Shown one piece after another: positions 55,067 to 64,000 of a stretch of 64,000 nt of DNA. Source of the stretch: Kalaharituber pfeilii (Eukaryota; Ascomycota; Pezizomycetes; Pezizales; Pezizaceae). The position numbers were made by a program, and so were the translations under genes. The stretch is taken from contig WHUZ01000039.1 in NCBI GenBank assembly GCA_015179045.1, forward strand, positions 1-64,000, in the 5' to 3' direction. The notes under the pieces are model-generated. The model saw only the letters and a list, made by a program, of their open reading frames with translations, was not told the DNA's origin and searched no databases. Numbering within the stretch: position 1 is the first letter of the stretch; every line of letters starts with the position of its first letter.

Positions 55067-56341
55067 TTAATCCCTGGCAGCCGTGTATCGTTCAGTTCCC
55101 TTAGCCGCTTCCCAGTCATCAGCCGTATAATTTTGTTTCGCAACTCCACCATGAGCCCTCCTGATCATCCAATGGAGATATGACACAGGCTCTGTCTTGT
55201 CCTCGGCGACGTTATCCTTCGGGATGCCAGACCCCTCCAGTGGCTTCATGATAGTGGAATTGATTGGTCGCAGGAAGTATGCCAAGCTGTACCTCTCAAT
55301 ACTTTTCTGCTCACCTGGGGGGGTGACGACACGGTGAATATTACTACTGAGCAAACCATTTGAAAACTTAACCATTGCGTCCCCGAGGTTGATGATAGCA
55401 TGTCCCTGCAGGGGTCTGACGTATCGCCACCCCTCGGTGGGGTTCCTGGAGTCAAACCCAGCGGGGACGTATACTTGTAGCCCCCCGATAATGTTAAAGA
55501 GGATAGTCACAGAACCCCAGTCAGTATGAGGCATCAAGGATGGGAGTTCTGTATTTCCCTTTGAAGTGATATTCGGTCTTGGAGGCGCCTTGATAAAACG
55601 TACATGTGTCGTAGAATCATTTGTTTGCGCATGAAGAGCCAAAAGCGGATTCGTAGATTCACCTCCTTCCACTTCAGGTTTTACACCAAGCTTCTGGGCA
55701 AGAATTTTGAGGAGCAGATTGGAAACTTTGTGGCAGAGATTGGTGTAGGTGGTAAGAGGCCCTGGGAAGGCATCCCGCACTACTGCAGGATACTTGCGTC
55801 CTTCGTAAGGGGCACCATCGGCAGCGGCAGGAGATTGTCCCAAGATATCTCTACACCCCAAGAAATAATGCTCCATATTATCTCGATTTCCATGCTTGTC
55901 AACAACTGTGATCCCCTTGGCTTTATATCTGGATGATTTCACATGATTAGGCACTTGGTTACAATTCAAAGCCACAGAAAAATTCAAAACGTACCCAAAC
56001 ATTGCAGGTCCATTCTTTTCCATAGTCGTTTCTAACTTTTCCTCAAGTGGCAAATCGAATGCAGGGGCCATCAGCCCGAAGAGGTCATCCGCTGCCTTAA
56101 TGACGTCCTGCCCTTTGGGCTCTCCACCATCACCCCTAAGGTCATAGTAGAAAAACCCGACGGTCTTCGAAGCCTCCCACAACCGAGAAATCTCCTCTTC
56201 ATCACCAGCAGCAAGTTTTCTGTGAGAAATCACCAGGAGAGGGACTGTTGGAGCATCCTCAGGGAAAGGTGGAATGACTTCATTAAAATTGTTCAAGAGG
56301 CTGGGACGTGCATTATCGGGAGCAATGCTGCGTAAACCCAT
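55067..56341 (-). CDS. 2-oxoglutarate/Fe(II)-dependent dioxygenase (isopenicillin-N-synthase-like)
   Basis: Two exons, 56341-55995 and 55928-55067, with a 66-nt GT-AG intron (55929-55994), give 402 aa. The intron is in frame without stops, but removing it joins AMFG and YKAKGITVVDK as in the family. N-terminal DIOX_N-type region: VPLLVISHRKL, SKTVGFFYYDLRG, LPLEEKLETT. Iron ligands HxD in MPHTDWGSVT and distal His in SSNIHRVVTPP; the 2-oxoglutarate Arg in ERYSLAYFLRP. Such cytosolic enzymes hydroxylate, desaturate or cyclise small molecules. It lies 38 kb from the PKS with a transposon tower between, so a shared pathway is speculative. Confidence 0.87.
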   Translation of the reverse strand: MGLRSIAPDNARPSLLNNFNEVIPPFPEDAPTVPLLVISHRKLAAGDEEEISRLWEASKTVGFFYYDLRGDGGEPKGQDVIKAADDLFGLMAPAFDLPLEEKLETTMEKNGPAMFGYVLNFSVALNCNQVPNHVKSSRYKAKGITVVDKHGNRDNMEHYFLGCRDILGQSPAAADGAPYEGRKYPAVVRDAFPGPLTTYTNLCHKVSNLLLKILAQKLGVKPEVEGGESTNPLLALHAQTNDSTTHVRFIKAPPRPNITSKGNTELPSLMPHTDWGSVTILFNIIGGLQVYVPAGFDSRNPTEGWRYVRPLQGHAIINLGDAMVKFSNGLLSSNIHRVVTPPGEQKSIERYSLAYFLRPINSTIMKPLEGSGIPKDNVAEDKTEPVSYLHWMIRRAHGGVAKQNYTADDWEAAKGTERYTAARD

Positions 56342-56491
56342 GGTGATGGTAAATGCCTAGGCTGTGAGAAGCGGATAGGTTAGGGAAGAAGGGACAGTAT
56401 GAACTGTTGTTTCTGGTATGAGACTACTGTTGTTTAACTGCCAATACTGTGCTGGAGGGCGAACATTGGGTGTTATATACTAGACGGACTT

Positions 56492-56695
56492 TTAGCATGG
56501 AGTGGGTAAGCTGCTCGGCAACATAGAGTCGTCAGAGATAGGCGAGGATCTGTAAGATGGGTTGCTCGGGTTGGCGGCAACTTGTTCGCGGTCATAGACA
56601 AGGCTAGCCATCGCGACCAGGTCAGCATCAACATCAACGGCGGGTGAAATCGCGAAGCAATTTGTTACCGACATGATCGCTATCAGCATAGACAA
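56492..56695 (-). CDS. Possible small secreted peptide (67 aa)
   Basis: Starts MSMLIAIMSVTNCFA, a hydrophobic leader that could be a signal peptide, followed by ISPAVDVDADLVAMASLVYD and a Ser/Pro-rich end. The frame is open upstream through an AG (TACAG at about 56723), so an earlier exon is possible. No family recognised; it could be chance. Confidence 0.25.
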   Translation of the reverse strand: MSMLIAIMSVTNCFAISPAVDVDADLVAMASLVYDREQVAANPSNPSYRSSPISDDSMLPSSLPTPC

Positions 56696-57135
56696 CTGCC
56701 TTGTCCTATTGAGCTGTATTACAAAATGTTATTAAGGCGGTGTGTAGGCAACCAATGAGAACAGTACAACGTACATCCTGACCCCCATTCAATGGATGAT
56801 CACTCCATTTTGTAAATGTAGCTTTCAAGTATTACGTTGCCGGAGAGATTTGTCGTGATGTTGGGATTTCAAGCTGAAGCACACGTGCTAGTTCGGCAAA
56901 TTTGAGTTAGATTTGAGGACTAGCGATATCGATGGTGACCAGAAGCAAAATTTAGAATTCCAATTCTTCCCATCCGAGCGCTACTCCCTTGTCTAGAAAT
57001 CAAACTACACTACAGGTACAGTTACCTTGTCTAGGTACCATCACTCATAGTTATGCAGTAAGCAAGTACCTAGGTCCATGACTCACCAATACCCATGCCC
57101 ACAACAATAGCAACCATGTGGGCCTGAGTGCCGAA

Positions 57136-57346
57136 TATCGAGTCACCAGCATTTAGTAATGCAGGTGGGGGCCCAGTTATAGGCCGTGCGAGCGGTCTGT
57201 AAGCAGGTGAGGCTAAGGTCTGTACCTGACTTTGGGAGCAAAATTGTATCAAAATTCCCGTCAGCAATATCCATCCCCAATCCGGTAGGCTTTCTTCGCA
57301 CAGCCATAACAGCCCCACCTGCATCACTAAATGCCAGTAACGAGTA
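57136..57346. repeat. TACTCG-family MITE, about 211 bp
   Basis: Left AGTCACCAGCATTTAGTAAT, right GCCAGTAACGAGTA; body close to 20976-21166 (shared GCGAGCGGTCTGT and GCAAAATTGTAT). Lies in the 5' direction of the small minus-strand ORF. Confidence 0.75.
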
Positions 57347-57434
57347 TATTTGCTTACGAAGATATAAATTAATTGTTGACAGCGAGTCTTCCAACACTTA
57401 TTTGTTTGCTCTGGAAATGGCTTGCAATTAAGTA

Positions 57435-57835
57435 CAGTTTTCCCTTGCTATACCGGATCTGTGAAATCCGGCCCTTTTCGTCCGGTATATCAAGGTCCGT
57501 TATAAAATGGAATGCTTGGCAGAGGTACAATAGGGATGGCAGCAAAAATAATGGAAATGGGAAGTGGATTGACAATGACAACCTAATTGAATTATGTGTA
57601 GTCAAGCGTAGTAAGCATGTTCAAGGTGAATGCAAAGGTTGGGGCAGCCAAGATTGGACGTATAAGTATTAGTGTATCCAGTATAGTAAATATTATTTGT
57701 ATGGAGACAGGGGGGTTAGTGCGTGACAATTCCTGTCTGGTGCGGTATTCTTAGTGCGTCCGGTATAGCCAGAGGGTTTTGTATGGGAACTGAATGTAAC
57801 AGCCTGAGAGCATCGAGTATAGCAAGGGAAAACTG
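57435..57835 (+). repeat. pogo-like MITE (400-bp family), complete
   Basis: CAGTTTTCCCTTGCTATACC and its inverse TATAGCAAGGGAAAACTG, flanked by TA. Body matches 28750-29159. Confidence 0.85.
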
Positions 57836-58050
57836 TATTCCCAACTATGGCTCCCTGGAGCTGCGCTGGAACCTGAGGTTATCTCAGTTTGCTCAGAACC
57901 TGAATAAACCCAGTAAATGTGGTCGCGTGCAACATTAAAATTCTGTTGACCTTCCCCTGGTATCTTACCAGCTGCGAGGCTTACGGAAGCTAGGCAATAA
58001 GCATGGGGCTGTGGTGCCGACCACTTTGGGTCCACCTTGACAAGGAGCTA

Positions 58051-58130
58051 CTAGCTAGTAAAATATGTATTCGGACATAGCGGATAATGTGCATTGGTAT
58101 CCCTGTCCGAATACATATTTTACTGGCTAG
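58051..58130. repeat. 80-bp near-perfect hairpin
   Basis: Arms of 27-28 nt (TAGTAAAATATGTATTCGGA and its inverse) around a 25-nt loop. Probably a tiny MITE remnant; non-coding. Confidence 0.7.
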
Positions 58131-58583
58131 TACAAAGTTTTATACCGTTCCATCTCACAGCTGCATCAACCATTCGCAAACAGAATCCCAGACTGTCTTT
58201 GAACTTGCGATGCTATCATACTCAACCGCCCCACTTCACGTGAATAACGGAGGAGAATCCACTGATATCCCTACTTACCGGAGGTTGGTTTAGGGTTAGC
58301 TAAGCTCAGCGGCATATAGGCACTATCATAACTATTATTCGGAAGATAAACAAACGTTAGTCCGGATCATCTGTAGCGCGATTGCTTGACAGGCTGTTGT
58401 TCAGCTGTCAAGAATCTCCCAAGACCCCTGCCAGCACCAGTTTAGTTCTCTCCAACTCGCCACGAAATGAATTCGTCGTCTACCAATTTGATAAACGTTC
58501 CCCCACAAACAGGGTTACCCTTGCTACTGGATCGCTAAAATCTGGCACTTTTCGTACGGATAGCAAGGGTCCGGTACAGAGTG

Positions 58584-59218
58584 GATGACTTCCCGTCGGC
58601 CCAGACAACCAGACCCAGACCTTATCAGCGCTCGATCTACCAGAAAAAAATTTTAACCCCCTTCCAAATTTTAGATTCTGGCGGACCCACCCCCCCCTCC
58701 GCCAGACCCAGAAATTTTGGAAACGCGTTCCAAATCAAATGACTAGTAAAAACAGGGTTAGGTAACATAGCATAAAAGAAAATAAATGCTGCCAACACCA
58801 AAATTTCTGCATATCGCAAATTGATTTCTACTGCAACGCCTCAACTTATGCAGAAATTGAGCATAAAGCTTTCTTTCATTTCTTTGTTTACGCGCATTAC
58901 ACTTTTCAGCTTACGCGACAACAACGAAAGCAGTTTTACTTTACCTGAGGAGCTCTACTGCGAATCTAGTACAACTAGACAGAGCCTGTGCCAGTCAAAG
59001 GATTGCAAAATGTAGCATTCAAAGTTACTCTTTAAAAGTAAAATTTTTGGTATCGCGATATGACTAAGTGAAGCGCGAAGTTGTTCGCTGACAAATCTGA
59101 GATCTGGGAATCTGGACATCACGAAACTTGAATTTTGTGGTTGCGACGGGAATCGGGTCTGAGACGGAATCTGGAGGCGGGGTCTGGGTCTGCTCGTCTG
59201 GGCCGACGGGAAGTCATC
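58584..59218. repeat. 635-bp TIR element nested in the MITE
   Basis: GATGACTTCCCGTCGGCCCA and its inverse, arms of about 38 bp, with AGT on both sides (58580-58582, 59219-59221) if one extra G is allowed. Removing it rejoins the host MITE. Confidence 0.75.
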
Positions 59219-59569
59219 AGTAAAATGCTTGGCAGACAGGGCAGTGATGATTTTGTAAATTCAAATAAATACTGAAATAGGAAATGAAAAAGTAAACATC
59301 AACTTATTCACATCACATAGCCGGCCAAAGACATCAATATGCATCGCTCACAAAATCTAGAAAAACATCGAGCCTCAACTGTGGTTGAGAAGCATCAAAT
59401 ATTTAATTGTCAACTGGAACCAAAATATGCTAAACAAAAGTTAAGTGAATGTGGAAGACATTTTCGTGATAAATTGGTAAGATTACTGTACTTTAACTTG
59501 GGCTAACCAGTAGCTGTATCTGCTTTGTCAGATATTTTGAATCAAAGTGATAAGTGGTTAGCATTAGAG

Positions 59570-59848
59570 ACCTTTCAGCTCCAACAGGAGCAGCTACACA
59601 CCCAGTTTACTGCTTCAAACCTAGAAGTAAATTATTTGGGCTTCTGGAATTCTCATGATATGTTCTGCTTTGCCATAGCTATCGTGGCTGCTGAGACGTG
59701 AGGTTAAAATTGTTGAGCTTAAATCAGGGGATGTAGCTTTTCGCTGGAGCTTCACAAAGCTCTAGACCTTCCGCTGCACCACACTTCTTTAACTAGCAGG
59801 GGTACGACAGGAGTTGGGAAGCTCTAAATCGTCTTGTGAAAGGTCTCT
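59570..59848. repeat. 279-bp MITE with GAGACCTTTCA ends, TA target
   Basis: AGAGACCTTTCA and inverse TGAAAGGTCTCT. Flanking TA; the host reads GGTTAGCAT before and TTTAATCTCG after, as in the uninterrupted copy. Confidence 0.7.
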
Positions 59849-59915
59849 ATTTAATCTCGCAAATGATTGTAAATGGACAAAGAAGCAACAGAGTTGCCCA
59901 GTTTCTAGGGATGCA

Positions 59916-60670
59916 TCAGGGATTGAGGACTTTTAGCGTGTGGCAGAGCCCTGAGCATGGAATGATGACGCGGCTAGAAGGTATCGTATTGGCTTAGCGA
60001 TACTCGAGTACAGCTGGAGCCTTGCAAATGTCGCCGTACCGTCTACTTGATTGACGCAAGTTCGGGACTTGATAAAACAAGGGTCGATTATACTTTACTT
60101 GCGTCAAGGTCAATTCTCTGTTAGGTAATAATTGGAATAATTTTTGCGCTTGGATAAATATCTTTTTGTGCTAAATCACAGCTCCAGTGAGGCCATACAC
60201 ATGGTGCTTGACTTGGCAAAATGGTACAGTACTCGGATCTGGGATAAATTACTTCATACCCAGGAGACTAGTTCGGCTATCTATGGTAATTATGTGGGTA
60301 TTCAAAGTTGACCAATACTTACAGGCTATAGAAAGCTGAGAAAAGCTTTTCTTGGAATCACAATCTTTGCGTTCTCAGCTTTCTCCTGTCAGGGCCGGGT
60401 CTACCCGCGAAGGGGATATCCACCCACGTTGGCCTGTAAAGCTGCTAGAGGCGATTCGGTCTGATCAGCTGATAGTTACAGTCTGGCAATGAAACATGGG
60501 CTGGGCACGGATGTGTACTAGTATCACAAGGAAAGCTGGCATGGTCAGAGTGCAGTGTCAGCCACCGGACGGACCTCTAGGAGCAAAGCCACTGAATGGA
60601 GCAGAGTCACTGAATAGACCTCTAGATGAGGCGAGGCAGTGGCTGAGGGATAGAACATCATGATATCATA
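59916..60670. other. Intergenic, nothing recognised
   Basis: Contains a short inverted pair (GAAAGCTGAGA ... TCTCAGCTTTC, 60330-60385). No gene supported. Confidence 0.4.
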
Positions 60671-61260
60671 TGGTTGCGGACGCCTTTATTCAACACATTT
60701 TGATCCGAAATTTCAAAACCCGATAAGAACACAACAAAAATCGTAAAAAATGTCAAACTGCATATAGATATGAACAGAATTGAGTAAAGAATCAATCTAT
60801 ATTGCGTTTTTAATTTTGCAAATTTTTGTAAAAAAGTTATCGAAAGTTAAAGAAACACAAATTTTGGTGGGAGACCCCTAACTGAGTTACATACTACTAG
60901 TAAGTTATATTGACAGTTCTCACGAGCATAGTATTTTGCCGCACACCAAAATCAATAAAATTCAACTCACAATGAAACTTTGGATAAAAGATTATAAACT
61001 GGTTTGCTGCTTCTAATTCTGTACAGTAGAAGCGAAGTGCAAGAGGCGTGTATTCTGCACAGTAGAGGTATTCCGGAGGGGGCATCAAAGGCCTGCCTTG
61101 GCGAACAGCTGCACGCGGGGTCATGTGATATATAAAAAAAAAAAAAAAAAAAAGGGGGGGGATCAAAGAGCAAGGAAAAAAAAAAAAAAAAGAAAAAAAA
61201 GGCTGTATTAGTAAGCGAAATGAAGTGATACATAGTGTTGATTAAAGCCGTCCGCAACCA
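60671..61260. repeat. Mariner-like MITE with TA target
   Basis: TGGTTGCGGACGCCTTTATT and right end (reverse) TGGTTGCGGACGGCTTTAAT, followed by CAACAC on both arms; TA on both sides (60669-60670, 61261-61262). A LINE tail (61091-61153) is nested. Confidence 0.8.
61091..61153 (+). mobile_element. 63-bp LINE family A tail
   Basis: GCCTTGGCGAACAGCTGCAC, GCGGGGTCATGTGATATAT and A20. Duplications GGGGGCATCAAAG / GGGGGATCAAAG at about 61078-61090 and 61157-61168 differ by one base. Confidence 0.75.
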
Positions 61261-61419
61261 TAGCAAGTTAAGACAAAAGATGGGAAGGTACACAGAATTG
61301 ACTTTAAGAGGGGCCGGCAAGAGCTGCCTTCTCAAAGATTAAGTACCAAGCGTTGTTCTAAGTTACACCCTCATATTTACTACATCATCATAGAAACCGT
61401 AACATTACAATGCTTAGCT

Positions 61420-61481
61420 GCCCTGCCATGGCGAACAGCTACAAGCGGGGTCACGTGAAATAAAAAAAAAAAAAAAAAAAA
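61420..61481 (+). mobile_element. LINE family A tail, first of two at the same target
   Basis: GCCCTGCCATGGCGAACAGC, TACAAGCGGGGTCACGTGAA and poly(A). Duplications ACAATGCTTAGCT at 61407-61419 and 61482-61494. Confidence 0.85.
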
Positions 61482-61494
61482 ACAATGCTTAGCT

Positions 61495-61548
61495 ACATCG
61501 CCATAGCCACAGGGTGCCATGCGATCACTGATATAAAAAAAAAAAAAA
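61495..61548 (+). mobile_element. LINE family B tail, second at the same target
   Basis: ACATCGCCATAGCCACAGGG, TGCCATGCGATCACTGATAT and poly(A). Duplications AATGCTTAGCT (61484-61494) and 61549-61559. Confidence 0.8.
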
Positions 61549-61562
61549 AATGCTTAGCTACT

Positions 61563-62280
61563 TACTTGATCTACATACTTTTTGGCCTATCCTCATGACT
61601 CGTTTCTACCTGGCCCCTGAATCCTGGACTACTCACACAATAGCCAGTGCCAACTTGCAGCCCCTTACCACCGGTGCCGCCGGTACCGAGAGCCAAGATG
61701 TCTATGCCTTTTTCACCAGAATGGAAAAGGCATTGGCAGATAAGTTTGAACAGATAGACTAGCAGTTTCAGTACCTGACTGCAGCCACCGCCCAAACTGC
61801 AGCTCAGTAGACTACACTCTAGCATGTATGCTCTCTGTAGGCTCTGTAGCTACTATAGACGACAGTGATCACGAGAAGCTGCAGAAAATATGCTCAATAA
61901 AATTCTGAAGTTCAATGAAACCATAGATCCCCATGACTTCACCTATGAATTATGCAGATTCATGTGCCTGCGCAATCTTATAAGTTCAAGTGCCAGCCTT
62001 AAACTACTCAGTTCCAGTACGAAAGGCAAAGCAGCCCGTTGGTAGCGAAATAACAAGAAAAAGCTCAGCACTTTAGATGATTCTTCGAAAGATTACATAT
62101 GGCATTTAGTAATCCAAGTTAATATGCAAGGGCAGTAACTAGTCAAGATGCTAGAGAAAATTGAAGGATTTCTGAATTTCTTCATTGAGGCCTAAGTGCA
62201 AATACAGTAGAAGTGAAGGTACTAGTTCACTAGTACCAAAGCAAGCTCGCACTAATTCTACTGCCTAGTTAGGAAGTCAA
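61563..62280 (+). pseudogene. Possible retrotransposon gag remnant
   Basis: RFYLAPESWTTHTIASANLQ and VYAFFTRMEKALADKFEQID, then stops and a Gln/Ala-rich segment. Composition and layout recall a Gypsy gag N-terminus, but no diagnostic domain is visible. Confidence 0.3.
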
Positions 62281-62299
62281 CAACCACCTCAGGACGAGC

Positions 62300-63046
62300 G
62301 TTTGGAAGCGACTCCACAACCACAACGTCCCCCCCAGCGAAAATCGCATAAATCGAAAGCTCTCAGCGAGCTGAGTCTTTCGGTCTAATTTTCAGCTCCA
62401 AAAACCATACGCCGCAAATTCCCCCCGAGGGTGAAGTTTCGGAGAATCTTCAGCTTACCAACCCTGTTGCCAACATATCGACCCCGCGCCAAGACCCAAT
62501 AGGAGGCCGCGAAACACTGCCCCCACCAATCAAAACATGCCGGAAAGCAAGAAGCCGCGCCCACCGCCCCACTCGCCCTCCCCCCCGCCGCCGTCAGACG
62601 AGATAGCAGACTGGGAGACCCTCCAAGAGAGACTTGAAGACCTAGGCATAGAATGGGGCATTGTCGTCGCATCCCTGTGGAAAAACGCGATGAAAGTCGA
62701 CCATGGTCTGACGGACTGCAGACCGACGAAAGGGTCGACTCTATCCATAAGGCTTGACAACGACATTTTCAACAATTTCTGGTCAGACGCGAGAGGTCCA
62801 GACGACCAAGCACCAACGATAGGGTTCGGCCCCATCACCACCATACACACGGACCTGGCAGAGCCAACCGCCCCCGTTCCCTCCCCCCAGCGGCGACATC
62901 CCGCGCCGCCCCCACCACGCGAAGCAGGAAGCGTAAAGGAAAGACGCCGTCCCTCCAGGACGCGTATGCCCTCAAGCACCAGCTGAGCGACGAGGAGGCA
63001 AGGAAAATTGCCTCATCACCCCCGACCCCGGCGGCACCCACGAGCA
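62300..63046 (+). mobile_element. Tad1-like LINE 5' region with ORF1 start, interrupted
   Basis: GC-rich 5' UTR then ORF1 from ATG 62537 (MPESKKPRPPPHSPSPPPPS, DWETLQERLEDLGIEWGIVV), 149 codons. A frame change near 62930 moves the continuation to KGKTPSLQDAYALKHQLSDE. It stops at the poly(T) of the next LINE, inserted in opposite orientation. Confidence 0.65.
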
Positions 63047-64000
63047 TTTTTTTTTTTTTTTTTTTTTTAAATCACATATCCCCGCTTGTAGCAGTTGGCC
63101 ATGGCAGGGCCCCTGGGCAAGCCCTCATAGCCCGGAGACAGGCTAAACTAACTCTCTACGTACATGGCCCCCACGCGCCGTCGCCCCCGCGGCCCGCTCT
63201 CCTAGCTTCTAGAACTTGACCCCGCATTCTCCTACCTTCTAGAACTTGACCCCAGCGAAGAAATTCTCCAAAACGTCATACTCCTCCCCATTCTCCGCCT
63301 TTCTCTTCCAATTCTTTTCCATGTCGCCCCACCTCTCAAAGCCTTCTGGACGGTTCTTCTGGTTTCTGCATCGGAAAGCGAGGTGCTCCCCGGTTTGCAC
63401 CTCCCCGCACCTGCACTTATCCGACTCAGCCGCCCCTATCCTCTTCAACCACACTGCACACCTCCCTCTCTCCAGGCGCAAGGCAGTGAAATTGGATACT
63501 GCTATCCTATTCCACTCCATGGCCTTTCCTCCTCCAAAGCCCTCCACTTCTCTCTTCTCCTTCCTCCACGCCTTCACCCTCTGGCGCACCCCACTTCCGG
63601 TGGCCACCTCCTTCCCCTGCATCACCGTCCCCTTCTTCGCCCACTCATCCGCCTTCTCATTTCCTGCGATTCCGATGTGAGCCTTGACCCACATCAGCTT
63701 CGCATCTCCTCCCTTCTTCTTCCTCCTCGCTACGGCATCCACCACTCTCCTCACATCCTCGGTTTTCCCCTTTCCCTCCCTGCCTGCCTTCTGGATCGCC
63801 ATGACGGCAGCCTCAGAATCTAAACAGATCAGTACAGGGACCTCCTCCTCCACACTCTCCAGCGCCTTTCTCACTCCCCTCACCTCCCCATCGAACACCG
63901 TCGCCGTTCTCCCCACCACCTCCGCCACGGCTGCCGACCTCCCCCACACCCCTGCTCCCACCTTGCTGTCCTCGATCTTGCTGCCGTCGGAGAAAAGGAC
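63047..64000 (-). mobile_element. Tad1-like LINE family A, 3' part, runs off the window
   Basis: Poly(T) 63047-63068, reversed tail (CAGTTGGCCATGGCAGGGCC, AGCCCGGAGACAGGC), 3' UTR, ORF2 end. Inserted in the 62.3-kb LINE. Confidence 0.85.
63239..63961 (-). CDS. LINE family A ORF2 C-terminus (RNase H and zinc knuckle), partial
   Basis: 240 codons open without stops and probably continuous upstream beyond the window. RNase H blocks: ATVFDGEVRGVRKALE, LICLDSEAAVMAIQKAG, LMWVKAHIGIAGNEKADEWA; knuckle CRCGEVQTGEHLAFRC; ends ENFFAGVKF. It degrades the RNA strand during target-primed reverse transcription. The lack of lesions suggests a young copy, unlike 246-1007. The Met at 63961 is internal, not a true start. 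Confidence 0.8.
   Translation of the reverse strand: MGAGVWGRSAAVAEVVGRTATVFDGEVRGVRKALESVEEEVPVLICLDSEAAVMAIQKAGREGKGKTEDVRRVVDAVARRKKKGGDAKLMWVKAHIGIAGNEKADEWAKKGTVMQGKEVATGSGVRQRVKAWRKEKREVEGFGGGKAMEWNRIAVSNFTALRLERGRCAVWLKRIGAAESDKCRCGEVQTGEHLAFRCRNQKNRPEGFERWGDMEKNWKRKAENGEEYDVLENFFAGVKF

Larger units (their letters stand above)
58510..59915 (+). repeat. 750-bp pogo-like MITE copy with two nested elements
   Basis: Opens CAGGGTTACCCTTGCTACTG. The body aligns with 20145-20893 (AATGCTTGGCAGACAGG, AGAAGCATCAAATAT, GATTACTGTACT). Interrupted at 58584-59218 and 59570-59848; the right end is worn beyond GAAGCAACAGAG. Confidence 0.75.

Noticed and set aside
57070..57140. Short minus-strand exon-like MVAIVVGMGIG followed by GTGAGT
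   Set aside because: No matching downstream exon could be joined; too short to support.
1..64000. CRISPR arrays, riboswitches, bacterial operons
   Set aside because: No regularly spaced direct repeats or bacterial signals; gene structure is eukaryotic.

Overview
This window reads as nuclear DNA of a filamentous ascomycete (Pezizomycotina-type). The genes carry many short GT-AG introns (50-93 nt). There is a multidomain highly reducing polyketide synthase (HR-PKS), an MFS drug:proton antiporter, a fungal 7-TM rhodopsin-like (PTH11/SAT4-type) protein and a fungal galectin. The repeats are typical of fungi: Tad1-like LINEs, Ty3/Gypsy elements, pogo/Tc1-like elements, MULE and hAT-like elements. 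The species cannot be named from the sequence. No rRNA, tRNA, CRISPR array or bacterial feature was recognised.

Layout. 1-3.9 kb: LINE and chromovirus debris. 4.42-4.92 kb: galectin. 5.7-6.3 kb: Tc1-like transposase remnant. 7.15-8.03 kb: LovG-like serine hydrolase, convergent with a 10-exon HR-PKS on the minus strand (17.10 to 8.55 kb). 17.9-21.2 kb: pogo-like and other MITEs. 21.67-23.88 kb: MFS transporter (8 exons). 26.49-27.83 kb: rhodopsin-like membrane protein (4 exons). 28.7-30.5 kb: nested pogo-like MITEs. 31.40-33.41 kb: acyl-CoA-ligase-like AMP-binding enzyme (7 exons). 34.29-40.98 kb: a complete, recent Gypsy element (identical 243-bp LTRs, GACAT target duplication) with a rearranged pol. 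41.34-43.61 kb: a foldback element split by a solo LTR. 44-54 kb: a tower of nested elements (LINEs in a MULE, DNA transposons in a LINE). 55.07-56.34 kb: 2-oxoglutarate/Fe(II) oxygenase. 57-62.3 kb: more MITEs and LINE tails. 62.3-64 kb: two Tad1-like LINEs, one inserted in the other.

How the genes may work together. The HR-PKS (KS-AT-DH-cMeT-ER-KR-ACP, no releasing domain) lies tail-to-tail with an FSH1/LovG-type hydrolase, the class that releases such polyketides in trans. The MFS exporter, acyl-CoA ligase and, further off, the 2OG oxygenase are typical tailoring or export partners, but transposons separate them, so one cluster is an inference. The PKS has a reading-frame problem near 13.45-13.52 kb that is either an extra intron or a lesion.

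Most distinctive signals: a strong candidate -1 ribosomal frameshift site in the Gypsy element (GGGAAAA, 6-nt spacer, long hairpin containing the gag stop); a pol with the RNase H tail moved behind a truncated integrase; many very short LINE 3' tails with clean target duplications, including two at the same target; and a LINE family reduced to an ORF1 fragment plus 3' tail.
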